From Marchantia polymorpha subsp. ruderalis (lineage: Eukaryota > Streptophyta > Marchantiopsida > Marchantiales > Marchantiaceae): 64,000 nucleotides of DNA. This document shows positions 35,910-49,221 of the stretch, one piece after another. The position numbers and the translations under genes are program-made. Each line of letters starts with the position of its first letter. Positions within the stretch are counted from its first letter, which is position 1. The stretch covers positions 13,022,501 to 13,086,500 of the forward strand of contig AP031353.1 of NCBI GenBank assembly GCA_037833965.1, written 5' to 3'. Under the pieces are notes generated by a model. It was not told the origin of the DNA and did not search any database. It saw only the letters and a list, made by a program, of their open reading frames with translations.

Positions 35910-37150
35910 GAATAACTGTATAGACATATAGGAATGAATCTGATGCTCTTAGATATTTTAAATCCAACGAATGTATGGTACCATAAACCCTAAACCTAGT
36001 TCAATATACCTATCCGTTGATTAAATTTCACAACAAACTGTGTTTAGTACAATTATGTGAAACAAGCCGAAATATAGTTTTTGTCAAAGTAAAGAAATCT
36101 ACTTATGGACTGTCATTATCTCAGTCAGAAGTGAGGCCATTCTTTCTTCAACTTTCATTTTCAGGCTGTTTAAGACTCATGCAAAAAATCAATACAATTT
36201 AACAAGAAAAAAAGAGAATCTCATGACATCATTCAAACCAATAGTGAACCATCAATACTACCATATGAAGTGAGTGACGATAATATTTGTTAGGACTCAA
36301 ACATGCAGTTGATATCCGAGATTACATAGTACTAAGCCATTGTGTGTTCGGTGGTTTTGAACAATATAAAAAGCATCATCATAGGATACAAATGTGTCCA
36401 TTGATCTACAAAAATAACTATTTGGTGCAATCTATTTTCAATCATATCAATCTCTTTGCAATCAGTTTATTCCTTGGACGCTTCCATGTTAGTATGCATA
36501 CAGCTTAGAATGGATAGCTGGGGTATCTAACGTGGGAAGTAAGTATTTTCCGTTGAGATGCTTATGGGGCTAGCTATATCTAACCCTTTGGTTTCATCCT
36601 TGTTCAATGTTGTTGAGGTCTTACTTTTCTTCCACATACATCTTATTTGTGTGCACAGGTAAGCAAGAAGAGATGCGTGGTCAGCATATGAAGTACTGTA
36701 TACAGTGCACTGATGCATTAGCCGTGGCATGGGAGTGGACTGAGCAGGAGTCACGGGATACCGAGGACAGTCAGTGAAAAGGGATTACATTTACCCTAGT
36801 TAATCCATCGAGAGCACGAAGTGTCAAAACTATTAACAGTAAACTGGGTGATATCGTCAATCATGAAGAGAGCGGGGATGGAGAAATAAAAATGGAAAAA
36901 AGCAGCCAATGAGCGACGTGGATCCGCGGTCTTGATGAGTAAATTTAGTGCGGGGCACCGGCAGCACACCGATAATTTGTCGGTAACCGGTGCAAGAGCG
37001 TAGCTTTGGTTATAGTATTAGGTCATACAGAAGGAAATGGGTCAGTGACAACGATAGTGCGCGAAAGACGATTTGTTCGTGCCTGTGCCTGGAATGGCGA
37101 ATGTGCCCGTCCATCATGATTCCTCGAGGTACTTTTGTTGATTCTTCTGC
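33761..37150. other. Intergenic with exon-like fragments of unknown origin
   Basis: Most is AT-rich. Around 34890-35530 there are several stretches open between AG and GT sites: 34986-35090 containing NDGCSDMHRVNRYASSLAF, 35151-35255 containing GKVIIDIRPSKTVTVKE, and 35360-35520 containing GNVNRFPDILDWFPGAHH. They look like exons of a plus-strand gene, but intervening stops and no recognised family prevent a model. They may be a gene relic. Confidence 0.3.
35877..35905. repeat. (AT)n microsatellite
   Basis: About 14 uninterrupted AT dinucleotides. Confidence 0.95.
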
Positions 37151-37162
37151 TCCTGGTTGATC

Positions 37163-37202
37163 TATATAAGTACTTGCGCTTTTGCTGGGGCATTTTCCCG
37201 CC
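37163..37202 (+). promoter_or_regulatory. Candidate DP promoter: TATA box and E2F site
   Basis: TATATAA at 37163-37169 is followed at 37193-37202 by TTTTCCCGCC, which contains the canonical E2F/DP recognition sequence TTTCCCGC. It sits 1.1 kb upstream of the first recognised coding exon of the DP gene on the same strand. If transcription starts about 30 bp after the TATA box, the E2F site lies at the transcription start, the classic position in E2F-controlled genes. This would imply feedback control of a DP gene by E2F-DP, an inference from sequence only. Confidence 0.5.
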
Positions 37203-38332
37203 ATTTGTTTGCGCTCGAACTCTCGTGCTCGCCACAATTCAGACTTCGCTCCTCAGTAACTGTCTTCTTGTATGATATTGAACGTTGACGAGACGTATGG
37301 ATGATTCGCAATGTATGGGCAGCGGGGCTTTGATGGAGGTTTCTGCAATCCTCTCTTCTTTTCGTTCGTGTTTTATCGGTGCTGTTCAGTTGCTTCTCTT
37401 TGCTCTTCTCTTGACAGTTGGTGTGAGGATGATTTATCTCATCCAGATAGGAAGTGGGGCCTAGCTACGAAGTTCACTGCATCGTTCAGTGACTGTTGTT
37501 AGAGGACTGAAGTTCTGCTGCCGTGTTCTGGAACCTGGAGGTCACAGTATTATGCATCAGTGTGCTGCCACTGTCATAACTGCTACGAGTTTGTGTAGGA
37601 TTTGTGTCTTGCCGTGCATTGAAGTTTTCTCAATAGATGAGTCGGCGTTGCCGGAAGATAGAGCTTTAGATATGCTTTACACACGGCTGGCAAGAATTTT
37701 GGATGCAGCTTTCATTTCTTGGTCTTTCTTTTTGACTGTTTGACGTGAAGAGACTTGGATTCAACGCCGAGCATGGATTGAACGCCTCTTAGAAGTTTTG
37801 TGACAGACGTCGATGTACTCTACTACTGCTGTTGTCTTGTTTTTGGTGGCTAACGGCGTGACTGTTTCGACTTTCATGATATTCCTGCTGGAAGACGAGG
37901 ATGGTTAGGAGTACATTGACTTCTCATAGGAGCTGATTTGTGTGCAATATTGTAGATCACCGTCCCAGGCTGCACCTATTTGAGATGATCGTGGTGCTGA
38001 ACCCCTGTACCCTGGGAATTGTTACCTTGATAATAGTATGATTGCAAAATAGGAGGATTCCTGGTTTCTTACGCTGTCCATCCTAGTTTGTTCATGTATA
38101 CTATTTGTATCACGATCACGCGTCAGTAATTTTACGCCTAATAACAATTACAACTTTCTAATAACAAAAGAAAAAGTTACGATATGTGAACCCGCATTTC
38201 AACATTTAGTTGTGTTCAGTGTGCATTTCACTGTCCATCAATGTTGATTGCAACCGGGTGCCCCCTTGTGTGCAATTTTACTTCAAAGGTGGGAATGTTT
38301 GAATGATTGCTCAGAGTGTGAAGTGAATGCAG

Positions 38333-41300
38333 GGTCATCAAGGAAAGGTAACAATCCCGGATTCAAGACAGGCCCGAGAACGAAGCCTCCAGGGCGCTCA
38401 ACAGCCCCAATTCTAGGAAGCAGTAGCAGCCTCCAAAGCGACTTATTACGAGAATTTCATGAAACTGGAATTTATGGTCATGCCGAAGATATTGGCATAA
38501 TTCGGAATGGAGAGCTTAGTCTTCTTAGCAATGGCTCAACTGGTAAGGCTTGTGATATGAAAAAAACAAACAGATTATACCTTTTAGTGTACACTCGAAG
38601 CACGATGGGGTCTGTAAAGCGAATAGTTCCGTTGTGCTTGAGCAAGTAGATTTAAAATTCATGGCCGTGTGACCCAATTTACAGAAGGGTAGTTTGAAAT
38701 TCGATTTGTACAGACAAATCCTCGGTTTTGATATTGTTGTTGCATAGTTCAAGTTCCAAATTCAAATGTATGCAGTTTGTAGCCGTTAGCAAACCAGTAA
38801 CTGTCCAAGGAGTACACTAGAAGTAACTGTGGATGTGTGCATGTGCGGGAATAATACCTCAGATCTTAGTAAATATGAAATGCTGGTGAGTTATAGCGAT
38901 GCCTATATAGCTGAATGTGAGGAAAAACTGTAACTGCAACCGATCATGCAAAAGTTTGACAGAAATTAGCTTTGGGTTTACTCATTACGGAGCTTCTATA
39001 GAATCTAAGAGAATTTTGGTACTACACAACAGGCGGACATGATTATTCCAGAGGCCCTGGAGAGGGAAAAGATATGCATGGAGGAATGCAGTTCACTTCC
39101 ACAACAGTTGGTCCGTCCGTTTCGATGGACAGTGGGAGTATGGGATCACCATCTCAAGGAACAGAGGCAACGATGGGAACGCCTGGCCCCAACGGAATTC
39201 CATTAAGGCTTCAACATCCAGAAAGCATGGGGGATGATCCCGAATCTCCAGACGTAATAGGGTAAACAACTCCACCTCTCACTAAGCATTAGTTCAGTTG
39301 GGAGTTTGCATATGAGCATGAAAATCTTTCTCACTACCAATAAGAACATGTTCTCATAGGATTAGAGTATGGGGTAATCTGCATTGGTTTATCTGACCAT
39401 GTTGTCTCTAGCATCCAATTCTAAATTTTCCTTATCTTCATACAGTCGAAAGAAAAAGCGGGGCCAACGCACAGCTGCAGGAGAAAAAGGTGGCAAAGGT
39501 CTCCGACACTTTAGTATGAAAGGTACAGCATGTCCTTTTCTTCTGATTTGATATAGTTTACATATGTTGAATGTTAGTTCTTTTTTGCACTGGACAGTAA
39601 TAAGACTTCTGATACCACTTGCTTGTTCAGTATGTGAGAAGGTTGAAAGCAAAGGGCGCACCACATATAATGAGGTATTTATCTATTTGTCCTGTTCATA
39701 ATATAGTGTAAGCCTGATGATTAGTAGGTATTATGTACTGTCTACAGTGATCAGAAAATGTACTTGATGCATTCAGCATCATTAGTTATAATGTTGGTAG
39801 GGTTTATGTTTGAATGGTTCTCGATTTGCTTCTGGTCTTATCTATTGTCAGATCTTGTGGGATAATCAGGAGACTTCTCTAATCGTAATCTCTTCATGCT
39901 TTGTCAAATTTGTCATGTTGGGTTTGAAAGAAATAAATTGGAATTTGACGAACTTAACGGACAAGTGTTCATCCCTATTTACAGGTGGCTGATGAGCTGG
40001 TTGCGGAGTACAAAAACCCTGATAATGTACTATTTTCACCTGATCAGGTATAGGTGGTGTTAATTTGAGAGGTCTATACATTGTTAGGTTTCCTTAGTTT
40101 ATGTAATGTCTTTCAGATAATTATCCCGCACCTTTGATCTTGTGGCACTTGTGCTACATTCCAGTTCCGGAAATACGAGATATAATCAGGATACTTCTTC
40201 AACACCTTCTAGTGTAGGCCCGTATACTTTCTATACTCTGGAGTTCACAAGGGTTGTAGAAGTGTGGGAAAGGGCCCGCCATAAATGGTTGTGATTGACA
40301 AAAGGATCCTGCTCTTGGTGGTTTGCAGCAACAGTTTGACGAGAAGAATATCAGGCGACGTGTTTATGATGCCCTTAATGTCCTCATGGCAATGGATATT
40401 ATCTCCAAGGAAAAGAAGGAAATTCAATGGAAGGGTCTTCCTAGTACAAGTGCAAACAACGCCGAAGCCTTAAAGGTATAATTCACATTCCATTTCATTG
40501 AATCTTGTCGCATTTTATTCCTATGTACACTACATAGCAAGCATCAAATTCGGTATAAGCACTTTCCACGCCTTCTTGACCATTTTGTGATTGTAATGGG
40601 TAAGTGGGGAGATTTAATGTTAACTTTTATTTGTGTATATTCATTTCCTGTACGTATGTACCTACCTTCGCCATACGCCTCATTTCTCTCATCCCCCAAG
40701 TAAACATCACCTGCCCATTTCCTTCGGGAAGTTTATTTAGCGGGAATGTTAAGGTGTACACTTTTGCTCAGGGTTAAGAGATGCCTGAAGGGGCTGATGA
40801 GGTTTCAGAAATAGCGGGAGCAAAGCACATTACTTAATTCGTCAATTACAGTCTCTGGATTTCTGTTAATCATCGGTAGGATCTATGCTAGCACTTTCCT
40901 CTCTCGGTACCTTTTGTATCCATATTCACGCTATAGTTCCAGCGTTGCCGTTTCAAGTTAGGCAATTTAATGGTTTTTCTGCTCGCAAGATTGAGAGGTC
41001 CACTTTCTTTGCGGTTTCATCGACTGGGGCTCTTTTAGATTATTTCATTCACAGCTTGTTTCACGCCGATTCTGTTGCTTGCAGCTTCACTCTCCTCAGT
41101 TCGCGCCTCTGAATTTTTTTGCATTTACTTCAACAATGCTGGTACCTACAGCTTTCATTCGAACTTCAATTTTCTGCCGCTTGTTTTGACGTCAGTTTGA
41201 GCCCCAAGTCCGGCTCTGAGTACTTGTACTTGGTCTATATGTATAAGAGAGAAGAAAATATGCTCCTCCTAACATATCATTCTTCCCCACTCAGTAAGCA

Positions 41301-44294
41301 TCTTACGCTTGCATGCGCATCTTCATCTCTTGACAATTTTACGCTTCTCAAGATACTAACACACTTACTCAAAAGTAGACGGGCAATCTTCTATAAGTAC
41401 ATTGTTTTGTTTGTGAGATTTGCGTCCCCTATTTATGAATATCTTTACCTTTTTTTATTACCGAATTATTCTTGGCGGAAGGATGTGCTCACCTCAAAGG
41501 TGTGAGTTAAACCTGTCCACATCTGTTACTTGTTGCAACGTTCTAGGCCTTGCCATCAACTGCTAGGAACTACTAACAACGAGGGAAGCTAACCTTGCTA
41601 CGTGTTCCTGGTTAATTTTACACTTGCAAAGTGTTACACCCTGCGGATACTTTACACTTACTATCTCTGTAAGCAGCGCACCGTCACCTCGAACTATACT
41701 TCTTGCCTTCTTTCATGCTCATTGCTACTGACGTTTTAGGGTGTTGTAATACCAATCCGGAGGAGTTTCGTATGCATTCCTTCTCCATCCCCTGTGCGTT
41801 TGGACGTGGATACTGGGTACCCATCAACTTAAGATCGAAGCCCTGTGCGACGACCTCCAAATGAAAGTTGATGTGTCATATATCCTTCAAGGTTGCTGAC
41901 GAGATCTTGGAGGTAGCGGAAGCTACTTGATACACGCTCACGTTCTTTATCGACTAAAGCCTCTGGATTCTATTTTTTATCTATAGAATCTGAGTTTCCA
42001 GATCCCTTCCTAGGTACCTTGTTGGTACCTAGTAGCACTTAGCTTCCACTTTCACGGTCTTTCCTGTTGAATCTCGGATTTTCTGGATTGATATTTGCAG
42101 TTGTGTGGAGGTTGCTTTCAATCACAGACATCGACATCAGTGTTTTCTCCATGTTGAACCCAAGTAGGTTGCATGCCCATTCTATGTACGAATCAAACTT
42201 TCAGTACTAACCTGCAGTTACAACTTGAACCTTACGTGTTGCCACCCCTTTTAATTTCGTCATATGTCCGCTGATTCTATTAAATTCTTATACTTCGTCT
42301 TTGCTACATCAATATACAAAGTGAAGGGGCTGGAGCTATCAGTGAATTACCATTCTAGAAGACCTAAGAATACGACCTTTTGTCAAAAATAAGCGGCAAG
42401 AGATGTCCTTTAGTAGACGTTTTCTATGCGGAGTATGCCTCCTAAGAGGTATCAAGGTGTGCAAAGGTCCCGTTTATGGAGCTCAGCCTCCGACTGGAGA
42501 AGCAGAAATAATATCTACTACAAGACATGCCCGTCGAGAGGGGACCATGGATTTGTGCATGCATCAAAGATTTTTACCTGGTGGAACCAGCCATACTGAA
42601 CCTTGAAAATTTCTGTTGTTGCAGGCTGAGAGGATCAAATTGAGTGGCTTGCTTGAGAAAAAGGGTGCCTACCTGCAAGAGTTGGAAGAGCAGGTATGCT
42701 GAATGTTTCTGGTGTTATTTGTCTTCGCTTTTGAACAAAGGAGGCCAGCCAAGCCTCGTATACCTTGCTTCTTTATTGAGTCCCACTGAAAACACTACTG
42801 AAAACATTTACAGAGCACATGAGTCTCCTGCTGCCTCCATTTAAGTATTTTCATTCTCCCTCGTCTCTTGAAGATGCCTTCCAGTTAATAGGAATTATTC
42901 TTTTGCAAGTGCTAGACGTAGTGTTTTAATAGAGAATTAGGTCTCGTAGTCCTGAAAATCAAGAGGTCCTCTCGTCTCCTCATTGCATCATCCTTATGAT
43001 TATGTTCTGTAGATGTGGACCTTTTGGGTTACGTAATTAGATCTTTTCCTATTTTGTTCCGCTAGTGTAGCTCTATGGAAACGTACATTGACATTTACTC
43101 CTCAACCACGTGGAATATGAGAATTGAACTTAACTAGGTCTGAGAGCCACTTCAGCTTGAACCGGCAGTGTTGATATTCTGTTGCTTGAACCAACCCCAG
43201 TCAAAAAGATTTTGAGCCAGACCCTCAGGTTGAAGCAGACAGCTCCAAAACACTTGTATTGAAACTTAATTTCTAGTGCGTGTGATACGACGTGAGATGC
43301 ACAGACTCCGATGGCAACCAGTCTGGATATTCTACAAGTTGCTGTGCCTACGTAGTTCGTGAATCCTTTACTAGAGACTGGACAACTTATATTGTAGGTT
43401 GTTTTTGGTTTGCAGATCGTAGGTTTACAAAATTTGGTGGACCGGAACGAAAGAATGTATCACATTAAGGGTCATGTACCTGCCGGTGGAGTTGCATTAC
43501 CGTTCATCCTTGTCCAGGTTTGGTCATAATACCAAGGCAATTAGTGAGGTCGATTTTTAGCGATTTGATTTTGACTTTGCCTTGCTGCTATCTGCTTTTT
43601 ATCTGCGAAATAATCGATTGTCATTTGTTTGTATGCAAGATTATTAACTCTTGTATAGATACTGGCTGTAGATATTGACTCTCGTATCTGTCATATGATC
43701 CAGACCCGCCCACAAGCTACCGTCGAAGTTGAAATATCCGAGGACATGCAATTGGTCCACTTCGATTTCAACAGGTGCTCAGCTCATGATGTTTTGCGTT
43801 GGATTTGAATTTCAAAACATGAGAAAAGTTGTGACTAGTATGTTCCCCTAATGTATTACCTAGAAACTTTTGGTTAATAGTTTGCGCTGACGCTTACGTA
43901 CCTTTTGCAAGTTCACATTGGAGTAGTCTATGTCTGAGCTTGCCAACTAAAAGCTCGTCAAGCGAGATAGAAGTTGAATGTGAGACTGATCCTTGTGGAC
44001 TTGTTTCCTCCATGCAGCACTCCGTTTGAACTCCATGATGATGCTTTTGTGTTGAAGGCCATGAGCTTTGGTGATGGACAAAACTCTGACAATCGCGACT
44101 TACCGTTTACTGATTCTGAGGAGGGTTTTGAACCTGCCTATGATGACCATTCTTCCCCTGTATCTAATTTGTACCATCGCCCTTCTATCATGTCTATGTC
44201 TCCGAGGCCTCCTCCTCCTTATTCTGTCTCTACTTCACCTCCACCCGTGCCCAGTATCCTCAAAGCCAGGGTGAAACATGAAAACTATGGCTAA
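38333..44294 (+). CDS. DP: E2F dimerisation partner DP (10 exons recognised; 5' exon not resolved)
   Basis: Exons in phase: 38333-38542, 39033-39261, 39446-39522, 39631-39674, 39985-40047, 40329-40475, 42625-42693, 43416-43517, 43704-43774, 44018-44294. The winged-helix DNA-binding domain is unmistakable: [29 protein letters not shown] and the DP signature [22 protein letters not shown], followed by KEIQWKGLP. The dimerisation region follows: coiled-coil [18 protein letters not shown], then [14 protein letters not shown] and [23 protein letters not shown]. The C terminus is Pro/Ser-rich ([16 protein letters not shown]). DP pairs with E2F to bind TTTSSCGC sites in cell-cycle genes. The first recognised exon begins mid-codon, so an upstream coding exon exists; an ATG at 37297 just after the promoter candidate is one possibility. 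Intron 6 (40476-42624) is unusually long at 2.1 kb. Confidence 0.92.
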
Positions 44295-45202
44295 CCCCAG
44301 TGGACATCCCGAGCTTCAGCTTCTTTTGAAGCTTGGGATTAAGACACATCTATTATATAATTTCATCAAGAAGTTTAGTTGAAGTAATGGGAGGGTGGGT
44401 AGCATATCTCGATGACCCTTTTATGGGCATGGGTCGAGATAGAGATGTACATTATTGTTCATATATACGGATCAAAGCATATGCTTAGTTTAATTCATCA
44501 TTAAGAAGCCAATTTAAGGTTTGATCCAGAAGTGAAATTTAGGCAGTGAGCATCTGTGCCCACGCTGATCATTTCTGAGTTTGTATTTGCATTTGTATCC
44601 GGACCACTTTCGTGTCCGGACAGTAGAATCCTAGCTTCTTGAGTAGATCACCACTGCCTGTTATCACTGAAGATATGTTCACCCCATTTTTGCTGAAGAG
44701 AACACTGACATGATCTCTGAAAAGTAAAGACTTGAGTCTTGACGGTTGATTATTTTTCTGTCGCAAAACTGCGAATTCAATATTTTCCTGTCCCGTTGTA
44801 TTTTTCCTCGCGTGTGTGAGTGATGCTGGACTACATCATAAAAGGCTGCGCTGCACCGAAGCTTCCGTTTACACAAAGCGGGAAGTGGAGTAAGAAGATA
44901 CAATCTCACTGCTTGCCACATTTGGTGAACATCCGCAGCGTTGACTGTCTATAGGTAATCGTACCCTAATTGCAGCTACGAAAGAAAAACACTCAATTCT
45001 CCAGAATTTCTGCCCGACAAGATCATTCATTGCGTTGGTTGTCAGTGTTCCGCATGAAACCTGATATATATAGGAGAGTGTCTTAGTAAAAGTCGTTTCC
45101 ACTCGTGTTGACTACAAGCAAGCACGCCTGGTGCTCATCAACCAGACCCGTACTTCTGTCTTGGCTGTGCACTGAGTATGCAATAGCCTCTTGGAGAAGT
45201 GA
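44295..45202. other. 3' flank of DP and intergenic DNA
   Basis: Likely 3' untranslated region in the first few hundred bases; no other gene seen. Short open minus-strand frames (44569-45102) have no motifs. Confidence 0.45.
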
Positions 45203-45210
45203 CTGGGGAC

Positions 45211-45595
45211 CAGGGTTTGACATTCCCCCGGGAATCCCCCGGGAATAGATAACTTACTTCCGGAACAGGGGGTGAAACAGGGGGACAACCGGAGGAATCC
45301 GCTGGTGCACTCTTGCTAAGAGGGGGCTACACCCGGAGGATTTTAAGGGTTAAACCCGGGGATACCCGTTGTAAATGTCATTTTATTGAAAAATTTTTGG
45401 GAGCACTCACACGTAAATAGCGGACTCAATAGCTTTCAATCCACTGAGAACCCCCGGAAATTTTTTCCGAAAATATCCGGGCGACCCCGAGAAATCAAGA
45501 ATGCTCTAGTCAAAACGTCGGGGCGTAGCCCCGGACGTTTTGTGGCGCATTTCCTGGGTCACCCGGTGGTTTTGAGCCATGCCTGTCAAACCCTG
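45211..45595. mobile_element. hAT-type MITE (385 bp) with 12-bp TIRs and 8-bp TSD
   Basis: The left end starts CAGGGTTTGACA (45211-45222) and the right end is its exact reverse complement TGTCAAACCCTG (45584-45595). The 8 bases immediately outside are identical on both sides, CTGGGGAC at 45203-45210 and 45596-45603. Twelve-bp terminal inverted repeats starting CAGGG plus an 8-bp target-site duplication are diagnostic of the hAT superfamily. The interior is GC-rich for this region, has a short duplicated CCCCCGGGAAT motif and no transposase, so it is non-autonomous. The perfect target duplication suggests recent insertion. Confidence 0.9.
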
Positions 45596-45603
45596 CTGGG
45601 GAC

Positions 45604-47489
45604 CCTGTTTCGTCTCTTTGCATGGCAACTTAGTGTGTATGCGGCAAAACGAGCGCCGAAAATTGCTGGGCTAATTTGATAATAACTATTGAACATCTCG
45701 AATTGAAGTGGAAGAAAATACATCGAGAGAAATTAATACATTTCTATCATCAAACAAGTAAACTAGTTTGACGCTCAAGTGTGGAATATGTATTGCAAGC
45801 ATTCTAAAGTGGTATGTATCGATAAACATTTGGGCCCGCACATTACAGCAACTGCTGAAACGAAGTTTCAGCTCAAGTTGAGAGGATTAGCGAGGAAAAG
45901 GAAGGATCCATCATTAAGGAAGTCCTCTGTGATTTCTAACCCGGACAGGCTCTCCCAGGCTAGGGACCAACCAGTGTCAAAGTAGCCAAGAGGTCTACGG
46001 TCAGTAATGGTGACATCATTGAGGTCAAGTGTGTCCTCATGCCCCAGAGACCTACTTAGCTTAGAACATTCTCAAGCGCAGCAAGTTACGTTTTGTATGC
46101 TAATTGTGCGCTAAAACTTCAATCCATGATCTATTTGCAGAACAGATTTAGATCTACAAACGGACTCAGCATCGCCTGGCTCAATCTTCTTTCTGAAGAG
46201 GAAACTGAACCTTTAGAAGCTAGCTTTTTATAACTACAAGTATATGTAAACTTGCCGAAAGAATGGTGATAAAGACCTCTTTGTTCTACTTGACCATCTT
46301 AGCTGTCATGAGCTTCGCATACCCTTTCATAATGTTTTTCCCTCAAGGCATTTTCTATTATCAAATGTGACCTTCATTTGACTAGTTTTTCACATATTTC
46401 TAGAATTAAAATGGACATCAGAAATGAGAGCATCAACTTTGAACGATTTTACGAATTTGAACTATGTCGATGGAAATCATTGGCGTTTTTTTCACTCAGT
46501 GAATATTTATTCTTTTAATTAATTTCAACTTCTGCTTCTAGTTCTCATTAAGATATAACGTTTCACTTCTTGACTCATTAACTTGCAGTTCTGCCACTAA
46601 GTATTAAAATACTCAATGTCAATTATGTGGAAAAGAATAATTTAGTGCATATTTTTTCAAACCATATAAAAGTCAGGAAATTGAAGATTTTTCAAGAATC
46701 AAATGATTGATCGTAGCAGGAAGCAAACCCTTACAATCAGAAACACCGCCCGAGTCGTAGAAGAGAGAATACACAAAGTATCTACAGGAGTGCTGGTAAG
46801 GAACCATGGTCTTTGAGCCGCTTATCAGCTATATACATTAATAATTTCACTAAATTAGAAAAATCTCATAGTTACTACCCTAATGATTTCCTGTCAAAAA
46901 TTTGCATCTCAACATGGTTATTCCAAAGTTAAATTAGGTGCACAATTTTTTTCCTGAACCAACGGGCAAGTCCGTTTCAGTTTCATATGTACACATTTGA
47001 TAACAAAAAAGAACAATATCAATATCTATAACAGCTAGTCTAAAATTCACCAGTGTTTAGAATAGAGTAGACTAATGAAATAATTGTTATGAGAAGGAAA
47101 GCAGTGGCATAAGGAAGAGATAAAACAAATGAAGATACTTAGATTTTCAAGTTTTTCTGTTGTCCTGGATAATGTCGCAATATTGTTCGTGGGGGAATAG
47201 AAATGCACAAATAATAGCAGATTGTCTACTTAGCACCATTGCACTAGACTTGCATTACGGATGATCATGCCATTAGAGATCATAAAAGTTCAATAAAGTT
47301 CAGGCTCTGAAAATGTGACCATGGTGTACAGCTGCAAGTGTGGAGTTGAGATCTTTGAAATACTCTTATATTTCACATGACCATATGATCTTTGTACCCG
47401 TAACATCATTTGCTCAAAAGTTCACTTTAGACTTTTTCAGCATATGATGCTTATACTTAATTGTAGAACTGATATCCATTTCTATATAC
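45604..47489. other. AT-rich intergenic, no gene recognised
   Basis: Only short frames without motifs (for example 45779-45985). No repeats with other parts of the window were noticed. Confidence 0.45.
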
Positions 47490-48221
47490 AAAGTTGTGAT
47501 TTAGAACCTTTGTACAGTCCAGAAGTCATGCTGGATTGATCAATTTTTACCAGGTCAGTTTAGGCTCATGTATTAGTTCTATTCAATTTTATAGCTAGGC
47601 CAGCGGTTCATTCTGCTAATACAGTGATTCATTCTTATTGACACTTGTATGCAAGAAGAACTTCATTATTATAGTACTTTTTCTTTCAACTTCTCTGTCA
47701 CGATTCGGATGATCCATCTTACTAAGTGAAGACCTTTTATCTATCTTTTGTGCATCACGCAGTAGCGTTTGAAAAATACGAAGTGCGCCATCTTGCAAAG
47801 CTGTGAAGTTTTGTTGGATAGAAGTCGTGTTTTAGGTTCGCATCTTAGGCTGCTGCCACACGACCGACAGCCGGCACTTACCTCATACTGGCTAATAGAT
47901 AAGGGAATCTTCGTTGGCCTCGCTCGGCCACCTGGACACAACCCCTTAACAACTATCTCACGGCCGGCAGTTTTGGAGTGAAAAGTACTTGTCGACGAAC
48001 ACAATATCACTACACATTTTTTTTACTCTTTTTTACACGGAGATTCTTGTACCCTAAACTTCAATGTTCATTTTCTTTCACTTCCTACACGGAGATTCTT
48101 GCACTCTAAAGTCTAGTTACTAAATTCCATGTGTTTTTCATCAAAGTTTGCAATCTTCATTTTCTTTCCATAAACTACCACAATGTAAAATGACGTCCAC
48201 TGTTTCATATTTCTTCTTTTA

Positions 48222-49221
48222 TTGCAGTTCACATTGTTTTGCACGATGAAATGTGATAGAGATGAAGTTATCATTTTGATGTGCCATTGGCAACAAACTT
48301 ATTGCATATCGATTATGAAGCAGAGATTCATGTTGGGAAGAGTGACTAGGTCTCGACGTTTATGGGTCTATGATAGAGGGCTAGGGGAACTCAGGTTGTT
48401 CGACCGAAACTTGCTCGCCTCATTCAATGCGAGGGAGTTCAAAAATTGCATGTGGATGGATGTTTCCACATTTGAGTTCTTGTGTTCCACTCTAACGCCT
48501 TCATTGCAGAAATAGGATTTCAACATGCGGTCGACTATACCGGTTCAAGTTAAGATAACGGTCTTCATCTCAAGATTGGCCGCAGGTAACTCCATGCATT
48601 GCGGATTTATATAGGATTAGTTTGTCAACAAGTCAACATGCTCTCAACCAGTTCACTCATGTTGTGAAATTGCTACTCCTCAAAAAATACATTTAGTGGT
48701 ACTCCACCACCACTATGAATAAATTTGCTAGAAAATTTGAAGATTTTTATGGAATACCGTATGTGATTGATGCGATGGATTGTTCTCACACACTAATCGT
48801 GGCACCTAGGCTACATGCGACTGATTATTACAATCGTAAGGGATTTCACTTTATACTATTGCAAGATGTTGTATCTAGCAAATGTTTATTTTGGAATTTT
48901 GACATAGGATGTGTCAGATCCATGCATGACGCTGACCAATGGGGAAGAACCGCGATTGGCCAATTTTGCGAAGTTGGAAAGCTTGCGCCTTATGCTTTGG
49001 TTGGGGATGCGGCCTATCCATGCTGCGATTGGATGTTATATGCCTTCAGGGGTCACAAAGACGAGCTTACTCGAGAGGAATACAGATTGAACTTTGTTCA
49101 GAGTTCCACTCGTATGTGCATTGAGCGAGCATTTGGAATGCTAAAGGGTAGGAGGCAAATATTGTTAAAAAGTATTGACGTGCATGGGCATGTGAAACAA
49201 CATTCGTCATGTCAAACATAA
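48222..49221 (+). pseudogene. PIF/Harbinger transposase (DDE_Tnp_4 type), disrupted
   Basis: The 5' part (RRLWVYDRGLG... MDVSTFEFLCSTLTPSLQK) matches the N-terminal region of Harbinger transposases. It stops at an in-frame TAG near 48513-48515, after which IPVQVKITVFISRLAAGNSMHCG continues the family pattern and then breaks down through further stops. A second open frame from ATG 48715 (168 aa) carries the nuclease core: Asp22 in IDAMDCSH, NRKGFHF, Asp98 in VGDAAYP and Glu137 in ERAFGMLKGR, so the DDE triad is intact. The full protein cannot be read through, so this copy is probably inactive, though the catalytic half remains open. Confidence 0.85.

Noticed and set aside
37297..37470. ATG at 37297 as the certain start of DP
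   Set aside because: Several donors with the right phase exist (for example after 37376 or near 37417), none compelling, and the peptide has a hydrophobic stretch unlike DP N termini. Left unresolved.
41119..41505. Open frame in the long DP intron as a nested gene
   Set aside because: Starts at a non-ATG codon, low-complexity hydrophobic composition, no recognisable domain.
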